Notes: generated by a model from the letters alone, not told the origin. A stretch of DNA of 12,669 nt from Candidatus Curtissbacteria bacterium RIFCSPLOWO2_01_FULL_37_9 (GCA_001776425.1 MFBN01000018.1:1-12669), one strand, 5' to 3'. Positions 1 through 7,514 are shown, counted from the first letter of the stretch. Numbers and translations are program-made.

Positions 1-1634
1 ATTTTAATTTTAATAACGGTTCTCTTTCGGATTTCGAAAGAGAATTACTGTCTAGTTTACCAGGTACCCGTCATGTAGCCTATCTGTTTGATTACCACGA
101 CTCTTTAGTTGATAAACAGGAAAAGAGTGCTGCTCTTGAAGTTCTAGTTCACATTAAAGATATTATCCTTCAGTATTTACAAATAAGAAAGGATTCATCG
201 TTATCTTTCCCCGAGCCGTTGGCTCTCCTTGCAGTAACTAGTGACTCAAAATATGTGATGCAACCAATCTTGGAACGGATGATAAGTTTAGGTGAAAATT
301 ACATAAAAGTAGAAGATACTTCCGGAATTACGAAAGTAGTGGACGTTTTTTCTGACTGGGTAGCGTTCTCTGCCGATATTAAGTATGTAAACTGGAGGAG
401 AAATGATAATCCTATACTTGAACAAATTACCGGCTATTTTGATCAGCTTATGGACAGGGTAATTAAACAAGACTCACTTGAGGGAATGTTCCAGGGTCTG
501 CGTTTTTATAAAGTGGTTGTCGGAATATCCCTAGATAAACTGAACTTACATATATTTTCTTCCGCTGTCGGGCGCGTAAAGGAACTAGGTTTTCAGGGGA
601 TGATAAAAAATCAAGGACCGGTTATATCAGAAGCATTTAATGTCTATTCTTACTCCCTGGAAAAATTAGTAGATTCTGAAAGTGGTTTTATTGACCACTT
701 CTTGTCTCTAATAATGGAGAATATACAAACTCTCACAGAATATGGATATGCGTATACTGCGAGAGGAGGCCTAAGAGACAATCTAACCGCACAGCGAGAT
801 GTGGCTTCTCCCTACAAGGTGCTTGCTTCCCAGATTTTCAAGGCAGCCAATAAAGCTGTAACAGTTAGGAATTCTGCAGAAAAAAGAAAATGGAGAAATA
901 TAACTCTGAGATTAGTAGAAGAGTTAGGTCAAAGTTTAAGACATCTTGGAGATAAGTTTGAAAATCCAAACCATTTCCTTATTCTAACTTTTGGAGAGTT
1001 GATAGAGAGTATAGGAGTGCTACTAGTTCAGCTATCTAGTGATCAAAGATGGGCTGATAGTCAACACCAGATATTAGGTGAGGTTCAACGATATTTGAAC
1101 TTACCAACGTGGTTTATTCCATCAGATAATAGAAAAGTTAAGAAGGATCAATCCTTTGAGTCCCTTATGGAAGCAGTTGTTAGTATTGGAGTTACAGCAG
1201 TTGTTAGTAACCTCGAGGAAACCGCGGAAGGTGCAATTAGTATACTGAGTCGAACAGCTCTTAAAATGCTAGACAGAGAGAAAACTGATGGTGGTCTGTA
1301 TATAGAACCCTGGATAATGGAACTCGCCTGTTATGTCGGTATATTAGCGCACAAAAAAGGTAAAGTTTCACTAGTCAATTTGCTAAAGGGGAAAATAGTT
1401 GAGTTTGAGGAAAAATATAGACAAACATATTTTTCAGACATGCCTGAAGGTGTTGATCCGTATAGAGTCAGCCCACCTGTAGACAAGTTAAGGAGGGACA
1501 TCATCAATCTTACAGATGAGCGAGGAAGATGGGAATATAATCGTTTCCCGGGATTAGATGGACCTAGAGAGAGATTGTTCTCTCTTTGCACAATTCAAGA
1601 TATTTCAGAATTTATTCATGTGGTATGGCAATAA
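1..1634 (+). CDS. Large protein of unknown function, 5' end outside the window
   Basis: The reading frame is open from base 3 to a TAA at 1632-1634, giving 543 visible residues. The gene therefore starts before the window; the TTG at 219 is only an internal codon. I do not recognise the family. The visible protein looks soluble and mostly alpha-helical, with many alternating charged and aliphatic stretches, and I see no clear membrane segment or catalytic motif. Near the middle is a Tyr/Ala-rich patch (TEYGYAYTARGGLRDNLTAQ) before a region rich in Lys and Arg. The end is natural, with about 115 bases before the next gene, which is on the other strand. It may belong to the surrounding chromosome or element, or to a defence locus cut by the window edge; nothing visible decides this. 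I am sure it is coding and unsure of everything about function. Confidence 0.85.
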   Translation, partial: FNFNNGSLSDFERELLSSLPGTRHVAYLFDYHDSLVDKQEKSAALEVLVHIKDIILQYLQIRKDSSLSFPEPLALLAVTSDSKYVMQPILERMISLGENYIKVEDTSGITKVVDVFSDWVAFSADIKYVNWRRNDNPILEQITGYFDQLMDRVIKQDSLEGMFQGLRFYKVVVGISLDKLNLHIFSSAVGRVKELGFQGMIKNQGPVISEAFNVYSYSLEKLVDSESGFIDHFLSLIMENIQTLTEYGYAYTARGGLRDNLTAQRDVASPYKVLASQIFKAANKAVTVRNSAEKRKWRNITLRLVEELGQSLRHLGDKFENPNHFLILTFGELIESIGVLLVQLSSDQRWADSQHQILGEVQRYLNLPTWFIPSDNRKVKKDQSFESLMEAVVSIGVTAVVSNLEETAEGAISILSRTALKMLDREKTDGGLYIEPWIMELACYVGILAHKKGKVSLVNLLKGKIVEFEEKYRQTYFSDMPEGVDPYRVSPPVDKLRRDIINLTDERGRWEYNRFPGLDGPRERLFSLCTIQDISEFIHVVWQ

Positions 1635-1750
1635 CTACACTAATTTACTTCAAACGAGTAGATTAATAATACTTTTCGGCGTATGACAATTAAATAAGGC
1701 TGTCAAGCTTGTGGAGAAAACTAAGGATAATTAAAGACAAAATCTTCTGA

Positions 1751-2014
1751 CTAGAAATCGATCAGATTATCAAGAGAAACTCCGAGGGCTCTTGAGATTT
1801 TCCACATTACAAAAACAGTTGGATGGTATTTACCGAGTTCAAGATGCCCCACGTAGGTTAAATGCAGTCCTGCTTTCTCAGCAAGCTCCTGTTGGGTTAG
1901 CTTCTTTGCCTTGCGGATCTCTCTTAGTCTTTCACTCAGCCTCTTAGTAAACTCCTTTCGGAGTTTCCTGTTTTGTCCGTCATCTAACGGTATTCGGAAA
2001 CTTAAAGCAGTCAC
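1751..2014 (-). CDS. XRE-family HTH transcriptional regulator
   Basis: This 87-residue protein is almost entirely one Cro/C1-type helix-turn-helix domain. The core runs from about residue 30 to 85: a first helix with REIRKAKKLTQQELAEKAGL, the recognition part HLTYVGHLELGKYHP, and the closing helices ending in LGVSLDNLIDF. The start is a GTG at 2014; the next in-frame codons upstream are ATT and a stop, and there is no earlier ATG. A weak GGA lies about 11 bases upstream. The N-terminal 25 residues are basic and variable. It is divergent from the gene at 2103, and the 90-base gap holds a repeated operator-like sequence, so it probably represses itself and that neighbour. Proteins of this size are usual for plasmid, phage and toxin-antitoxin regulators; no toxin partner is evident. 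Confidence 0.9.
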   Translation of the reverse strand: MTALSFRIPLDDGQNRKLRKEFTKRLSERLREIRKAKKLTQQELAEKAGLHLTYVGHLELGKYHPTVFVMWKISRALGVSLDNLIDF

Positions 2015-2031
2015 AATTCATATTTTCCAGA

Positions 2032-2068
2032 GTAGTCATAGGATTTTATATAGCGTACTCATAGGATT
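2032..2068. promoter_or_regulatory. Operator-like direct repeat in divergent promoter region
   Basis: A 14-base sequence, GTA(G/C)TCATAGGATT, occurs at 2032-2045 and again at 2055-2068 with one mismatch. The copies are 23 bases apart, about two helical turns, so both would face the same side of the DNA. They lie between the XRE gene and the gene at 2103, and the second copy covers the -35 region of the plus-strand promoter. This is the arrangement expected for XRE repressor binding. That the XRE protein binds here is inference. Confidence 0.55.
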
Positions 2069-2070
2069 AA

Positions 2071-2079
2071 TGTTATAAT
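2071..2079 (+). promoter_or_regulatory. Extended -10 promoter for the 2103 gene
   Basis: TGTTATAATT contains a perfect -10 hexamer TATAAT at 2074-2079, preceded by TG at 2071-2072, so it is an extended -10 element. No good -35 hexamer is present at the right distance, which is common for extended -10 promoters. Transcription would start near 2086, 17 bases before the ATG at 2103. Confidence 0.6.
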
Positions 2080-2102
2080 TAAGACTGTTAGGACGATACA
2101 AT

Positions 2103-2582
2103 ATGAAAAAACTATTTAAGGCTGTGTTTTCAATTATTGGCATAGGATTTATTGGATTTGTGATAATGGGAATTTATGGCGGCAATTTGCAGAATAATAG
2201 AAAAAAATGGGTAGAAAAAAATTATGAAAGGTATTTTAATTCTCAAAAAGCATATTATGACAGTCTAAATAATCAGAATACTATCCATTTTCCGAATCCA
2301 GTAGAAAATTTGGAAGACGCGAAAAAGATCATGGAAACTTGTATGTATCAATTTGACGAAGTTCATTGTGAATATGTTATTGACGGAACTCTTTGGATTG
2401 GTGAACCGAAATTATGGGTTATGTCAACAATCGGTCCTTATACAAGTGCAAGGAATACTACTGTAGTAAATGGACTAACTCAAGAACAATGGATATATGG
2501 TGATCCTCTTTCTGGTGCCTCATACGTTTATTTCAATAATGATAAATTGACGAGTTGGCAGAATTTTTCGAATAACTATTAA
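2103..2582 (+). CDS. Membrane-anchored extracytoplasmic protein, unknown function
   Basis: The 159-residue protein begins with two lysines and a hydrophobic segment (about residues 5-25, Ile/Phe/Gly-rich) that should act as an uncleaved signal anchor. There is no lipobox cysteine. The rest would lie outside the membrane and includes C80 and C89, which could form a disulfide. The C-terminal part, with GLTQEQWIYGDP, then YVYFNNDKLTSWQN, resembles the C-terminal strand pattern of small BamE/SmpA-like domains, where a Gln-Trp-x-Tyr motif precedes a Tyr-x-Phe-x-Asn/Asp-Gly-like turn. That is a pattern resemblance only. It has its own extended -10 promoter and is probably controlled by the divergent XRE protein. 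A weak AGGA lies about 10 bases before the start. Confidence 0.75.
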   Translation: MKKLFKAVFSIIGIGFIGFVIMGIYGGNLQNNRKKWVEKNYERYFNSQKAYYDSLNNQNTIHFPNPVENLEDAKKIMETCMYQFDEVHCEYVIDGTLWIGEPKLWVMSTIGPYTSARNTTVVNGLTQEQWIYGDPLSGASYVYFNNDKLTSWQNFSNNY

Positions 2583-2593
2583 TTTTAATCGCT

Positions 2594-2791
2594 ATGAAAA
2601 AGAATCCTACTTATCCTAAGTACTACAATGTTGATGATATTCCCATAATAATTGAATTGGAAGGTGATGAAGTCGCCGGTTATTCTGGAAACGGACAGCC
2701 ATATCCGCTTGGTAAAGCAGTCATTGATGGGCATGAAATATCAAGAGCTGAATATCTTAAATTGAGAAAAGAGCTTTACAACCTCGATTAA
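2594..2791 (+). CDS. Small hypothetical protein (65 aa)
   Basis: I do not recognise this protein. It is acidic and Tyr/Pro-rich, with an aliphatic stretch (IPIIIELEGDEVAGY) that suggests a beta-hairpin and a C-terminal helix with ISRAEYLKLRKEL. It has no membrane segment or cysteine. It starts 11 bases after the previous stop, without an intervening promoter, so it is probably cotranscribed with the membrane-anchored gene. There is no visible Shine-Dalgarno sequence. The protein-like composition and tight spacing are the main reasons to call it a gene. Confidence 0.6.
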   Translation: MKKNPTYPKYYNVDDIPIIIELEGDEVAGYSGNGQPYPLGKAVIDGHEISRAEYLKLRKELYNLD

Positions 2792-2846
2792 ATCACCATT
2801 TTAGCCGCCTATAATCATCCTAGCCCGTTGTTATCATCCAAATTGA

Positions 2847-2876
2847 TTGATATATTGTACCGCCTCTTGGTAAAAT
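2847..2876 (+). promoter_or_regulatory. Putative sigma-70-type promoter before the 2911 gene
   Basis: TTGATA at 2847-2852 and TAAAAT at 2871-2876 are separated by 18 bases, and the -10 is preceded by TGG, giving a partly extended -10. Transcription would start near 2883, leaving a leader of about 28 bases. The 119-base gap before this gene otherwise shows no clear terminator for the upstream genes. Confidence 0.45.
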
Positions 2877-2910
2877 ACTCCTTAAAAGCAGTAATTGTTT
2901 TGAAAATGTA

Positions 2911-3693
2911 ATGAAAATCTTGTTTTTAATAGGAAATGATCCTCCAGTTGGCGCTGTAAGCGAATGGAGTGAAATAAAAAATTATAAAGATAAAGGTTAC
3001 CTCAGTCCGGGCAAAGACTATTTTCGTATATTCAAAGCTTTAGAACATAATTCTGAATTTGAGAAAGAGATACTTTTAGCAAGAAAAAATGCCGGATTAC
3101 CTGAAAAAGGTATTTCGTGGGATGACTATTATTACAATTATTATTTGGAATCGTTAAGAGTATATTCCGAACAAGATAAGAGTAAATACAAAGATTTTTT
3201 CATAAAAGTTGAAAAGGAAGTAAATAGAATTAAGAAAAATATTACTTTAGATACTTTTATTACAGATCAATTAGATAATTTAATTATCGGCGGTTTTGTC
3301 TTCCCGCATGATATACCTATTTCTTATGGAGCTTATCCTGAGGAAGAAACTATTTCTGGAAAAGACTATAATGGTGTGTTTATTCATATTAGTCATGAAA
3401 TAACACTAAACGAACTCAAGACTTATATTGATAACAACTGGAGAAATATATTTAGATTAATCAAATATTTACCGCCGAAATCAAAATATTATATTTCCAA
3501 ACGTGATTTAAGAATAGTTGAATTAAAAGATAAGGAAAATATGGAATGGGATGAAATTATCAAAACAATAATTAAGGAATTTGTAATTGATGATTTTGAC
3601 GGTAAACTAAATAAAATTTCTGTTAAAAGAGCCTATGGTAGAGCAAAAAAAAGACTCAACTCAATAGCTAATGATCCTCATAAAGACAAATAG
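2911..3693 (+). CDS. Hypothetical protein (260 aa)
   Basis: I do not recognise the family. The N-terminus, KILFLIGNDPPVGAVSEW, has a short hydrophobic strand and a Gly/Pro turn like the first strand of an alpha/beta fold, but no signal peptide. A Tyr-rich segment (WDDYYYNYYLESLRVYSE, about residues 70-87) and long Lys-rich helices follow. The C-terminal third (from about residue 185) contains YISKRDLRIVELKDKENMEW and a basic helix-rich end, FDGKLNKISVKRAYGRAKKR, which could bind nucleic acid. The start lacks a Shine-Dalgarno site but follows a plausible promoter. The stop is TAG. The gene lies at the left edge of the mobile-element genes and could be cargo or a replication accessory; neither can be shown. 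Confidence 0.7.
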   Translation: MKILFLIGNDPPVGAVSEWSEIKNYKDKGYLSPGKDYFRIFKALEHNSEFEKEILLARKNAGLPEKGISWDDYYYNYYLESLRVYSEQDKSKYKDFFIKVEKEVNRIKKNITLDTFITDQLDNLIIGGFVFPHDIPISYGAYPEEETISGKDYNGVFIHISHEITLNELKTYIDNNWRNIFRLIKYLPPKSKYYISKRDLRIVELKDKENMEWDEIIKTIIKEFVIDDFDGKLNKISVKRAYGRAKKRLNSIANDPHKDK

Positions 3694-3779
3694 TTACCTA
3701 AATATTTGTTCTGTCTAACAAGAATTCCCTAACTGACAGTGATGAGATAAAAATCACCTTCTGATTAAATGTTTCTGCT

Positions 3780-3941
3780 ATGACAGCAGGAATAGATCCT
3801 ACTAAAAAATTCTTTGAACAAGTTTCCGGAAAACAATTGACTGATGCTGAAATATCGGAATACAAAAATAAACTAGTTAAGTTGTTCTCTATCCTTATAA
3901 AAATTGACCAACGAATTAAAGGAGAGAGAAAGGTTACTTAA
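3780..3941 (+). CDS. Small hypothetical protein (53 aa)
   Basis: The frame from ATG 3780 to TAA 3939-3941 encodes a 53-residue, highly amphipathic, probably two-helix protein: N-terminal DPTKKFFEQVSGKQLTDAEI, then a second helix with YKNKLVKLFSILIKIDQRIK. The turn at KQLTDAEI and the hydrophobic spacing look like a real small protein, not a random frame. It lies 20 bases before the next gene. I associate such short proteins with plasmid-like elements, but I cannot name a family or function. No Shine-Dalgarno site is seen. Confidence 0.55.
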   Translation: MTAGIDPTKKFFEQVSGKQLTDAEISEYKNKLVKLFSILIKIDQRIKGERKVT

Positions 3942-3961
3942 ACAATTTGAGATTCTGAATT

Positions 3962-4255
3962 ATGAATCATGATAACTTACATTGTCCGGGTCCAATATGT
4001 GCAGGTGATGATACTCCGGGATGGAAAGAAAATGTAATCTGGTATCCAGGTGAACCACTATGCAGAAAGTATCCTTATGAAAAATGGCAAAATGTACAGC
4101 GGAAAATTAACCGATTGTATACACAAGGAAAACTGAAATATCCCTATACTTTTTATACCGCTTCCATGCTTGAAAAGATTAATCGAGTAAGACCAGAAAC
4201 AAAAGGCGGAAATCCTAATGAAAATGTAAGAACGGGACGTGAGGTTAGCGTTTAA
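3962..4255 (+). CDS. Hypothetical protein with Cys-rich N-terminus (97 aa)
   Basis: The protein starts with a short Cys/His segment (HCPGPIC at residues 7-13, then a single Cys in EPLCRKY). With the histidines these could form a small metal site, though only three cysteines are present. The middle is basic and aromatic (YPYEKWQNVQRKINRLYTQGKLKYP), and the tail is polar and Gly/Asn-rich. There is no membrane segment. It follows the 53-residue protein by 20 bases and precedes the SpoVG-family gene by about 108 bases, so it may share their transcript. The family is not recognised. A role in DNA binding is possible from the basic middle but unproven. Confidence 0.65.
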   Translation: MNHDNLHCPGPICAGDDTPGWKENVIWYPGEPLCRKYPYEKWQNVQRKINRLYTQGKLKYPYTFYTASMLEKINRVRPETKGGNPNENVRTGREVSV

Positions 4256-4363
4256 TTTACAGAGATTTTGCAGTATTTAACACGGCTAAAGAAAAAAAGA
4301 TAGCGATAAAGATGATAAGTAATAACTAATAAAAAATGCAGGATCAACCTGAAGCAGTTAAAT

Positions 4364-4657
4364 ATGATTTCATATATATCAGAAATACAGATTATTCCAG
4401 TTAAACCAAAAGCCGGTATTATCGCTTTTGCCTCATTTGTTCTGAATAAAGATTTATTTCTCGGATCAATCGCAGTTGTAACCAGACCAACTGGAGGTTT
4501 CCGTCTGCTTTATCCCACACACAAATCCGGAACAAAAAATTTCAGCATATATCATCCAATTAATAAAAAATGCGCTCAGGAAATTGAAAACGTGATTATT
4601 AAAAAATTTGAAGAAGTAATGACTCATGATCGATACAGTTGTTATGACCCTTCGTAG
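4364..4657 (+). CDS. SpoVG-family protein
   Basis: The 97 residues match the SpoVG family pattern: N-terminal strand ISEIQIIPVKPKAGIIAFAS, the central FVLNKDLFLGSIAVVTRPTGGFRLLYPT, and the C-terminal PIN box FSIYHPINKKCAQEIENVII, where HPIN is the family's most typical motif. SpoVG proteins are small DNA/RNA-binding regulators named for Bacillus sporulation and septation. Related copies occur on phages and plasmids beside replication genes, which is the situation here: the next gene is a replication protein whose start overlaps the end of this one by 32 bases. The C-terminal tail after FEEVM is short and ends in TAG. No Shine-Dalgarno site is seen before the ATG. I infer a DNA-binding accessory role in the element, not sporulation. 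Confidence 0.85.
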   Translation: MISYISEIQIIPVKPKAGIIAFASFVLNKDLFLGSIAVVTRPTGGFRLLYPTHKSGTKNFSIYHPINKKCAQEIENVIIKKFEEVMTHDRYSCYDPS

Positions 4658-5798
4658 CTGGAATTTTCGTATTATTGACCCGGATAGATTTGAACCGTCT
4701 GCCAGATTCATACTGAACGGCTCTAAACCATTAGGGGCACGAGGTTACTTTACAGCCTATCAAAATCCGACAAAAGAAGAATTTCGGAAAGGTATATATA
4801 AACCGCGTTTAACTTTAATAAATCGCTACGACTTTAACCTTAAAAAACGAGAGACATCCTTAAGAATAGAATTATCAATACCAAAATTATTATTCGGCAA
4901 TAACTTTGATGAGGTTACATTTTCTGATCTGACCCGGTCTGTTGAATTATTAAGGACAGGACTGGCAAATATGAGTGTGGCTGTATCTGAATATTCAATA
5001 TATCACGCACCAATATCAGCCATCCATTATTCAAAGAACATAGTATTAACTGATGGTACTACCACCAGTTATTTATTAAGGAAACTCAAGGAGTGCAATT
5101 TCAAATTGCCCCTTGATGTTAATCAGGCTGATTACCGGAATGAAGGACACAGTTATAGATGGCACTGCAATTCATATGAAATCGTCTTTTATGACAAATT
5201 AAAAGACTTGGAAATAGCCAAGATCAGTGAGAAAAGAACGATTGAAAAGGATTATCAATTACAACTGAATCTCAATAAGACAGTCAGGAAAACAAGTCCA
5301 TTCGAGATAATTCGGCTGGAAGCCAGGTTGAATAAGCGACAAAAAATACGACAGGATCTAAAGAAAATTAATTTTCCGGTCGATTTAATTTATAAAAACC
5401 TATTCAATCCGGAAATTTCACGGAAAATTCTACTTAAATATATTGATGAAATGGCAGCGCGACGGTATCCAATTATCGATTATCACCCTCCAAATATTGA
5501 AGCAATGTTATCTGATCTGATAGTCAGAAATCCCAATCTTGGAATAAAAAAAGCTCTCCAGTTAATCGGTCTAAAACAAATCTTAGATTCAGTTCCATTT
5601 CGGGCACTAAGAACAATGTTTAACAGCTATAGTAAAAGAAGCTGGTACAGGTTAGTTTCGGACGCGAAAAAAGTTAATCTTCCTTCTGTCATGAGCCCTT
5701 TTAAGATAATCCGTGATCACATAAACCAGTTCAAACCCGTTAAACTACTTGATTTCCAGCCTCAAATGTTAAATAATGATAAATATAAACTTTATTAG
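4626..5798 (+). CDS. Replication initiation protein, phage gene II/X-like
   Basis: This 390-residue protein resembles the replication proteins of filamentous phages and related plasmids (gene II/X, CRI type), which nick one strand to start rolling-circle replication. The N-terminus MIDTVVMTL is typical. Other signs are the Arg/Glu strand LRIELSIPKLLFGNN (residues 79-93), SAIHYSKNIVLTDG (131-144), a core segment RNEGHSYRWHCNSYEIVFYDK (171-191) and FEIIRLEARLNKRQKI (226-241). The last 100 residues include a helix-rich region (GIKKALQLIGLKQIL) that may bind DNA. I cannot point to a clean HUH motif, and the catalytic tyrosine is unassigned, so enzyme activity is inferred from overall resemblance. 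The start overlaps the SpoVG-family gene, suggesting translational coupling. It makes the region a replicon or a formerly replicating integrated element. Confidence 0.75.
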   Translation: MIDTVVMTLRSWNFRIIDPDRFEPSARFILNGSKPLGARGYFTAYQNPTKEEFRKGIYKPRLTLINRYDFNLKKRETSLRIELSIPKLLFGNNFDEVTFSDLTRSVELLRTGLANMSVAVSEYSIYHAPISAIHYSKNIVLTDGTTTSYLLRKLKECNFKLPLDVNQADYRNEGHSYRWHCNSYEIVFYDKLKDLEIAKISEKRTIEKDYQLQLNLNKTVRKTSPFEIIRLEARLNKRQKIRQDLKKINFPVDLIYKNLFNPEISRKILLKYIDEMAARRYPIIDYHPPNIEAMLSDLIVRNPNLGIKKALQLIGLKQILDSVPFRALRTMFNSYSKRSWYRLVSDAKKVNLPSVMSPFKIIRDHINQFKPVKLLDFQPQMLNNDKYKLY

Positions 5799-5808
5799 TA
5801 ATAGGGAG

Positions 5809-6201
5809 ATGAAAAAAATTGAAACTAAATATATCGTTGCAATAATCATTAGTCTAATTCTAGGTGCTTCCCTCGTTGGCTATGGTTATCTAGATTACAG
5901 CTATAAAAAAGAGGCGCTTAAACAAAGACAAGAACAAGAAAGTAAGGCCTTAATTCAAAAGCAGGAGCAAGAAAAGAAAGAATATTTATCTAAAAGGTCT
6001 AATGAGTGCTATACAATATATGAAAAAGAGAGAAAACAGTTTAACAATGTAGAGGGTCATTTTTACGATGAGATTAACGATAAGTGTGTAGTAAGGTATA
6101 CAACGAAAGAATATGAGGGTGTTGATTGCCAAAAAGAATATGGAAGTGTTCCTTCCTGGGAACTTGAGTGTAAATTGGGAATATTTACCAAGAAATTTTA
6201 A
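5809..6201 (+). CDS. Membrane-anchored coiled-coil protein with four cysteines
   Basis: From the ATG at 5809 the protein is 130 residues: a short basic start, a hydrophobic anchor (about residues 7-27), a Glu/Gln/Lys-rich coiled coil (about 30-62, with repeated QRQEQE and QKQEQEK) and an outer domain with four cysteines (in NECYTIYEKE, DKCVV, VDCQKE and LECKLG) that could make two disulfides. An in-frame ATG at 5776, overlapping the replication gene, would add 11 residues. I prefer 5809 because the anchor is then at the usual distance from the N-terminus, although the GGGAG before it touches the start codon. The function is unknown. Its position between replication and excisionase genes suggests an element-encoded surface or periplasmic protein. 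Confidence 0.65.
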   Translation: MKKIETKYIVAIIISLILGASLVGYGYLDYSYKKEALKQRQEQESKALIQKQEQEKKEYLSKRSNECYTIYEKERKQFNNVEGHFYDEINDKCVVRYTTKEYEGVDCQKEYGSVPSWELECKLGIFTKKF

Positions 6202-6209
6202 CAATAAGT

Positions 6210-6380
6210 ATGTTGGACGAGCAATACTACACAATAGAAGAAGTAGCAAAGATATTAAAAGTAGTTTATCTAACGGTTTACCGTTGGATACAATCCGGCA
6301 AGCTGGTAGCTTATAAGGCAGGAAAACAATACCGAATTAAAAAATCAGACATAGATAGATTTATTGAAAGACAAAGTTAA
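6210..6380 (+). CDS. Excisionase-family DNA-binding protein (56 aa)
   Basis: The frame from ATG 6210 to TAA 6378-6380 encodes a complete small MerR/excisionase-type winged helix. YYTIEEVAKILKVVYLTVYRWIQSGKLVAYKAGKQYRIKKSDIDRF is described here in parts: the first helix with YYTIEEVAKIL (6-16), the recognition helix TVYRWIQSGKL (22-32), and the wing AYKAGKQYRIKKSDI (34-48). Proteins of this family bend or bind DNA for phage and plasmid excision, or act as small regulators. It starts 8 bases after the previous stop, so it is in the same transcript as the Cys-rich membrane protein and probably the replication gene. With the recombinase remnant downstream it supports an integrative element. The normal recognition loop often reads SxxTVYRW; here it is VYLTVYRW, a minor variation. 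Confidence 0.85.
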   Translation: MLDEQYYTIEEVAKILKVVYLTVYRWIQSGKLVAYKAGKQYRIKKSDIDRFIERQS

Positions 6381-6457
6381 GTCAATTTTTGTAACGGTAA
6401 CATTAATCTTTGTTATTCATTTATTAAAGTTTTATTTTAGGGACTAAGTTTTTTACT

Positions 6458-7063
6458 ATGTATATTCCAGAGTGGGTATTAATAATTGGGATAATTATTC
6501 TTTATTGGATTTACACCAATTCAAGGAAAAACGGTGTATCGCAACAGCCAGACAGCATAGAAGGAATAGAGGGAAATGTAGTATTTCTTAAAAGTCGTAT
6601 ATTTGGGCTTGAACACTTTGACTCCCCGCACTTTTTGGATTACCAAAACGCCTCTGATGTTATGGAGGTTAATTACTTCCGCCTAAAACAGAGGTTTATA
6701 CATACACCAGAAAAAGTGTTGGAGATTGCAAGGGATTGGAAAAGGTATGTAGAAGCATTAGGCGACCTTAAATACGCAAGACTTATGCTTGATGTTGATT
6801 GGAGTGATGATATTTACGATAAAACAGGGGAAAGAATGAAAGAGCCTACTATTGCTAAAGAGGAAATAGAAAAGAAGTTTAAGGATTTATTGGGTAAAGA
6901 TTGGCAAGAGATACCGCCAGATTACTTTAAGAGAATAGATACAGCTAAACTAAAGGGTAAGAAAAAAGATGAGGAAACACCAGATTATTGGAAAACCTTT
7001 TATATGGGTGAATTACTGAAGAAGAATATGACAGATATGTGCAGGCATTCAGAAATAAGCTAG
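6458..7063 (+). CDS. Hypothetical membrane-anchored protein with altered C-terminus
   Basis: The 201-residue protein starts with a single hydrophobic segment (about residues 5-21), then a charged, helix-rich domain with many Trp and Tyr residues (such as ARDWKRYVEAL and LMLDVDWSDDIYD). I do not recognise the domain. A possible promoter is TTGTTA at 6410-6415 and TATTTT at 6433-6438, 17 bases apart. The last part is odd: from about 7003 the same DNA, read one frame over, encodes the conserved C-terminal domain of a serine recombinase. The final 20 or so residues of this protein are thus probably not native, and its original end was likely lost or replaced at the junction. The N-terminal 180 residues look like a normal protein. 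Confidence 0.6.
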   Translation: MYIPEWVLIIGIIILYWIYTNSRKNGVSQQPDSIEGIEGNVVFLKSRIFGLEHFDSPHFLDYQNASDVMEVNYFRLKQRFIHTPEKVLEIARDWKRYVEALGDLKYARLMLDVDWSDDIYDKTGERMKEPTIAKEEIEKKFKDLLGKDWQEIPPDYFKRIDTAKLKGKKKDEETPDYWKTFYMGELLKKNMTDMCRHSEIS

Positions 7064-7410
7064 CTGAAATTGACACACGGTTAGGCATGCTTCAAGAAGC
7101 TGAAGATAATTATTACATTACGGCAAAATACCTGTTGGAACTGGCTAATCGAGCCTATGATCTATTTGTCGGTTCTGAAATCGAAGAAAGAAGACAATTA
7201 ATCAAGCTTGTACTTCAGAACATCAGGGTAGATGGCAAAACAGTCCGGTATGACGTTGTAAAACCATTCGATACGGTCATAAAATATGCCGATCATTTTG
7301 ATTGGCTCCGTCTAGTGGACTATGTTGGAACCTATTTTAAAAGTATATTAACCAATAAAATTGACAATCCTTTTAGTCTTTCAATAAACCTTGCTCTTAT
7401 CACGAAGTAA
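7012..7410 (+). pseudogene. Large serine recombinase, C-terminal remnant
   Basis: The frame open from 7012 to TAA 7408-7410 encodes about 132 residues that match the C-terminal end of large serine recombinases: EEYDRYVQAFRNKLAEID, a helix with LLELANRAYDLFVGSE, then EERRQLIKLVLQNIRVDGK and YDVVKPFDTVI. The catalytic serine domain, the recombinase domain and the zinc part are all absent upstream, and the frame is closed by a TGA at 7009-7011. If one base were added near 7012 the frame would join as GEITEEEYDR, so a one-base deletion next to a truncation junction is plausible. The GTG at 7039 could start a 123-residue fragment, but no function is expected. It indicates that the element's own integrase has been lost. 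Confidence 0.75.
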
Positions 7411-7485
7411 TTTAGTCTAAATACCTGAAATATCATGATAATCATATGTACTTTATATATAAATTGCACATCAATTATTTATCAG

Positions 7486-7514
7486 TTGTACGGTTAGACC
7501 AAAAGTTTTATAAT
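7486..7514 (+). promoter_or_regulatory. Sigma-70-type promoter of the riboswitch transcript
   Basis: TTGTAC at 7486-7491 and a perfect TATAAT at 7509-7514 are separated by 17 bases, the ideal spacing. Transcription would start around 7520, at the first helix of the riboswitch. The position agrees with the RNA element, and each supports the other. The rest of the region 7411-7485 holds only AT-rich sequence and a perfect 10-base palindrome TATCATGATA at 7431-7440. Confidence 0.75.

Noticed and set aside
4336..4404. A 22-residue open frame overlapping the start of the SpoVG-family gene.
   Set aside because: Too short, no Shine-Dalgarno site, no recognisable pattern.
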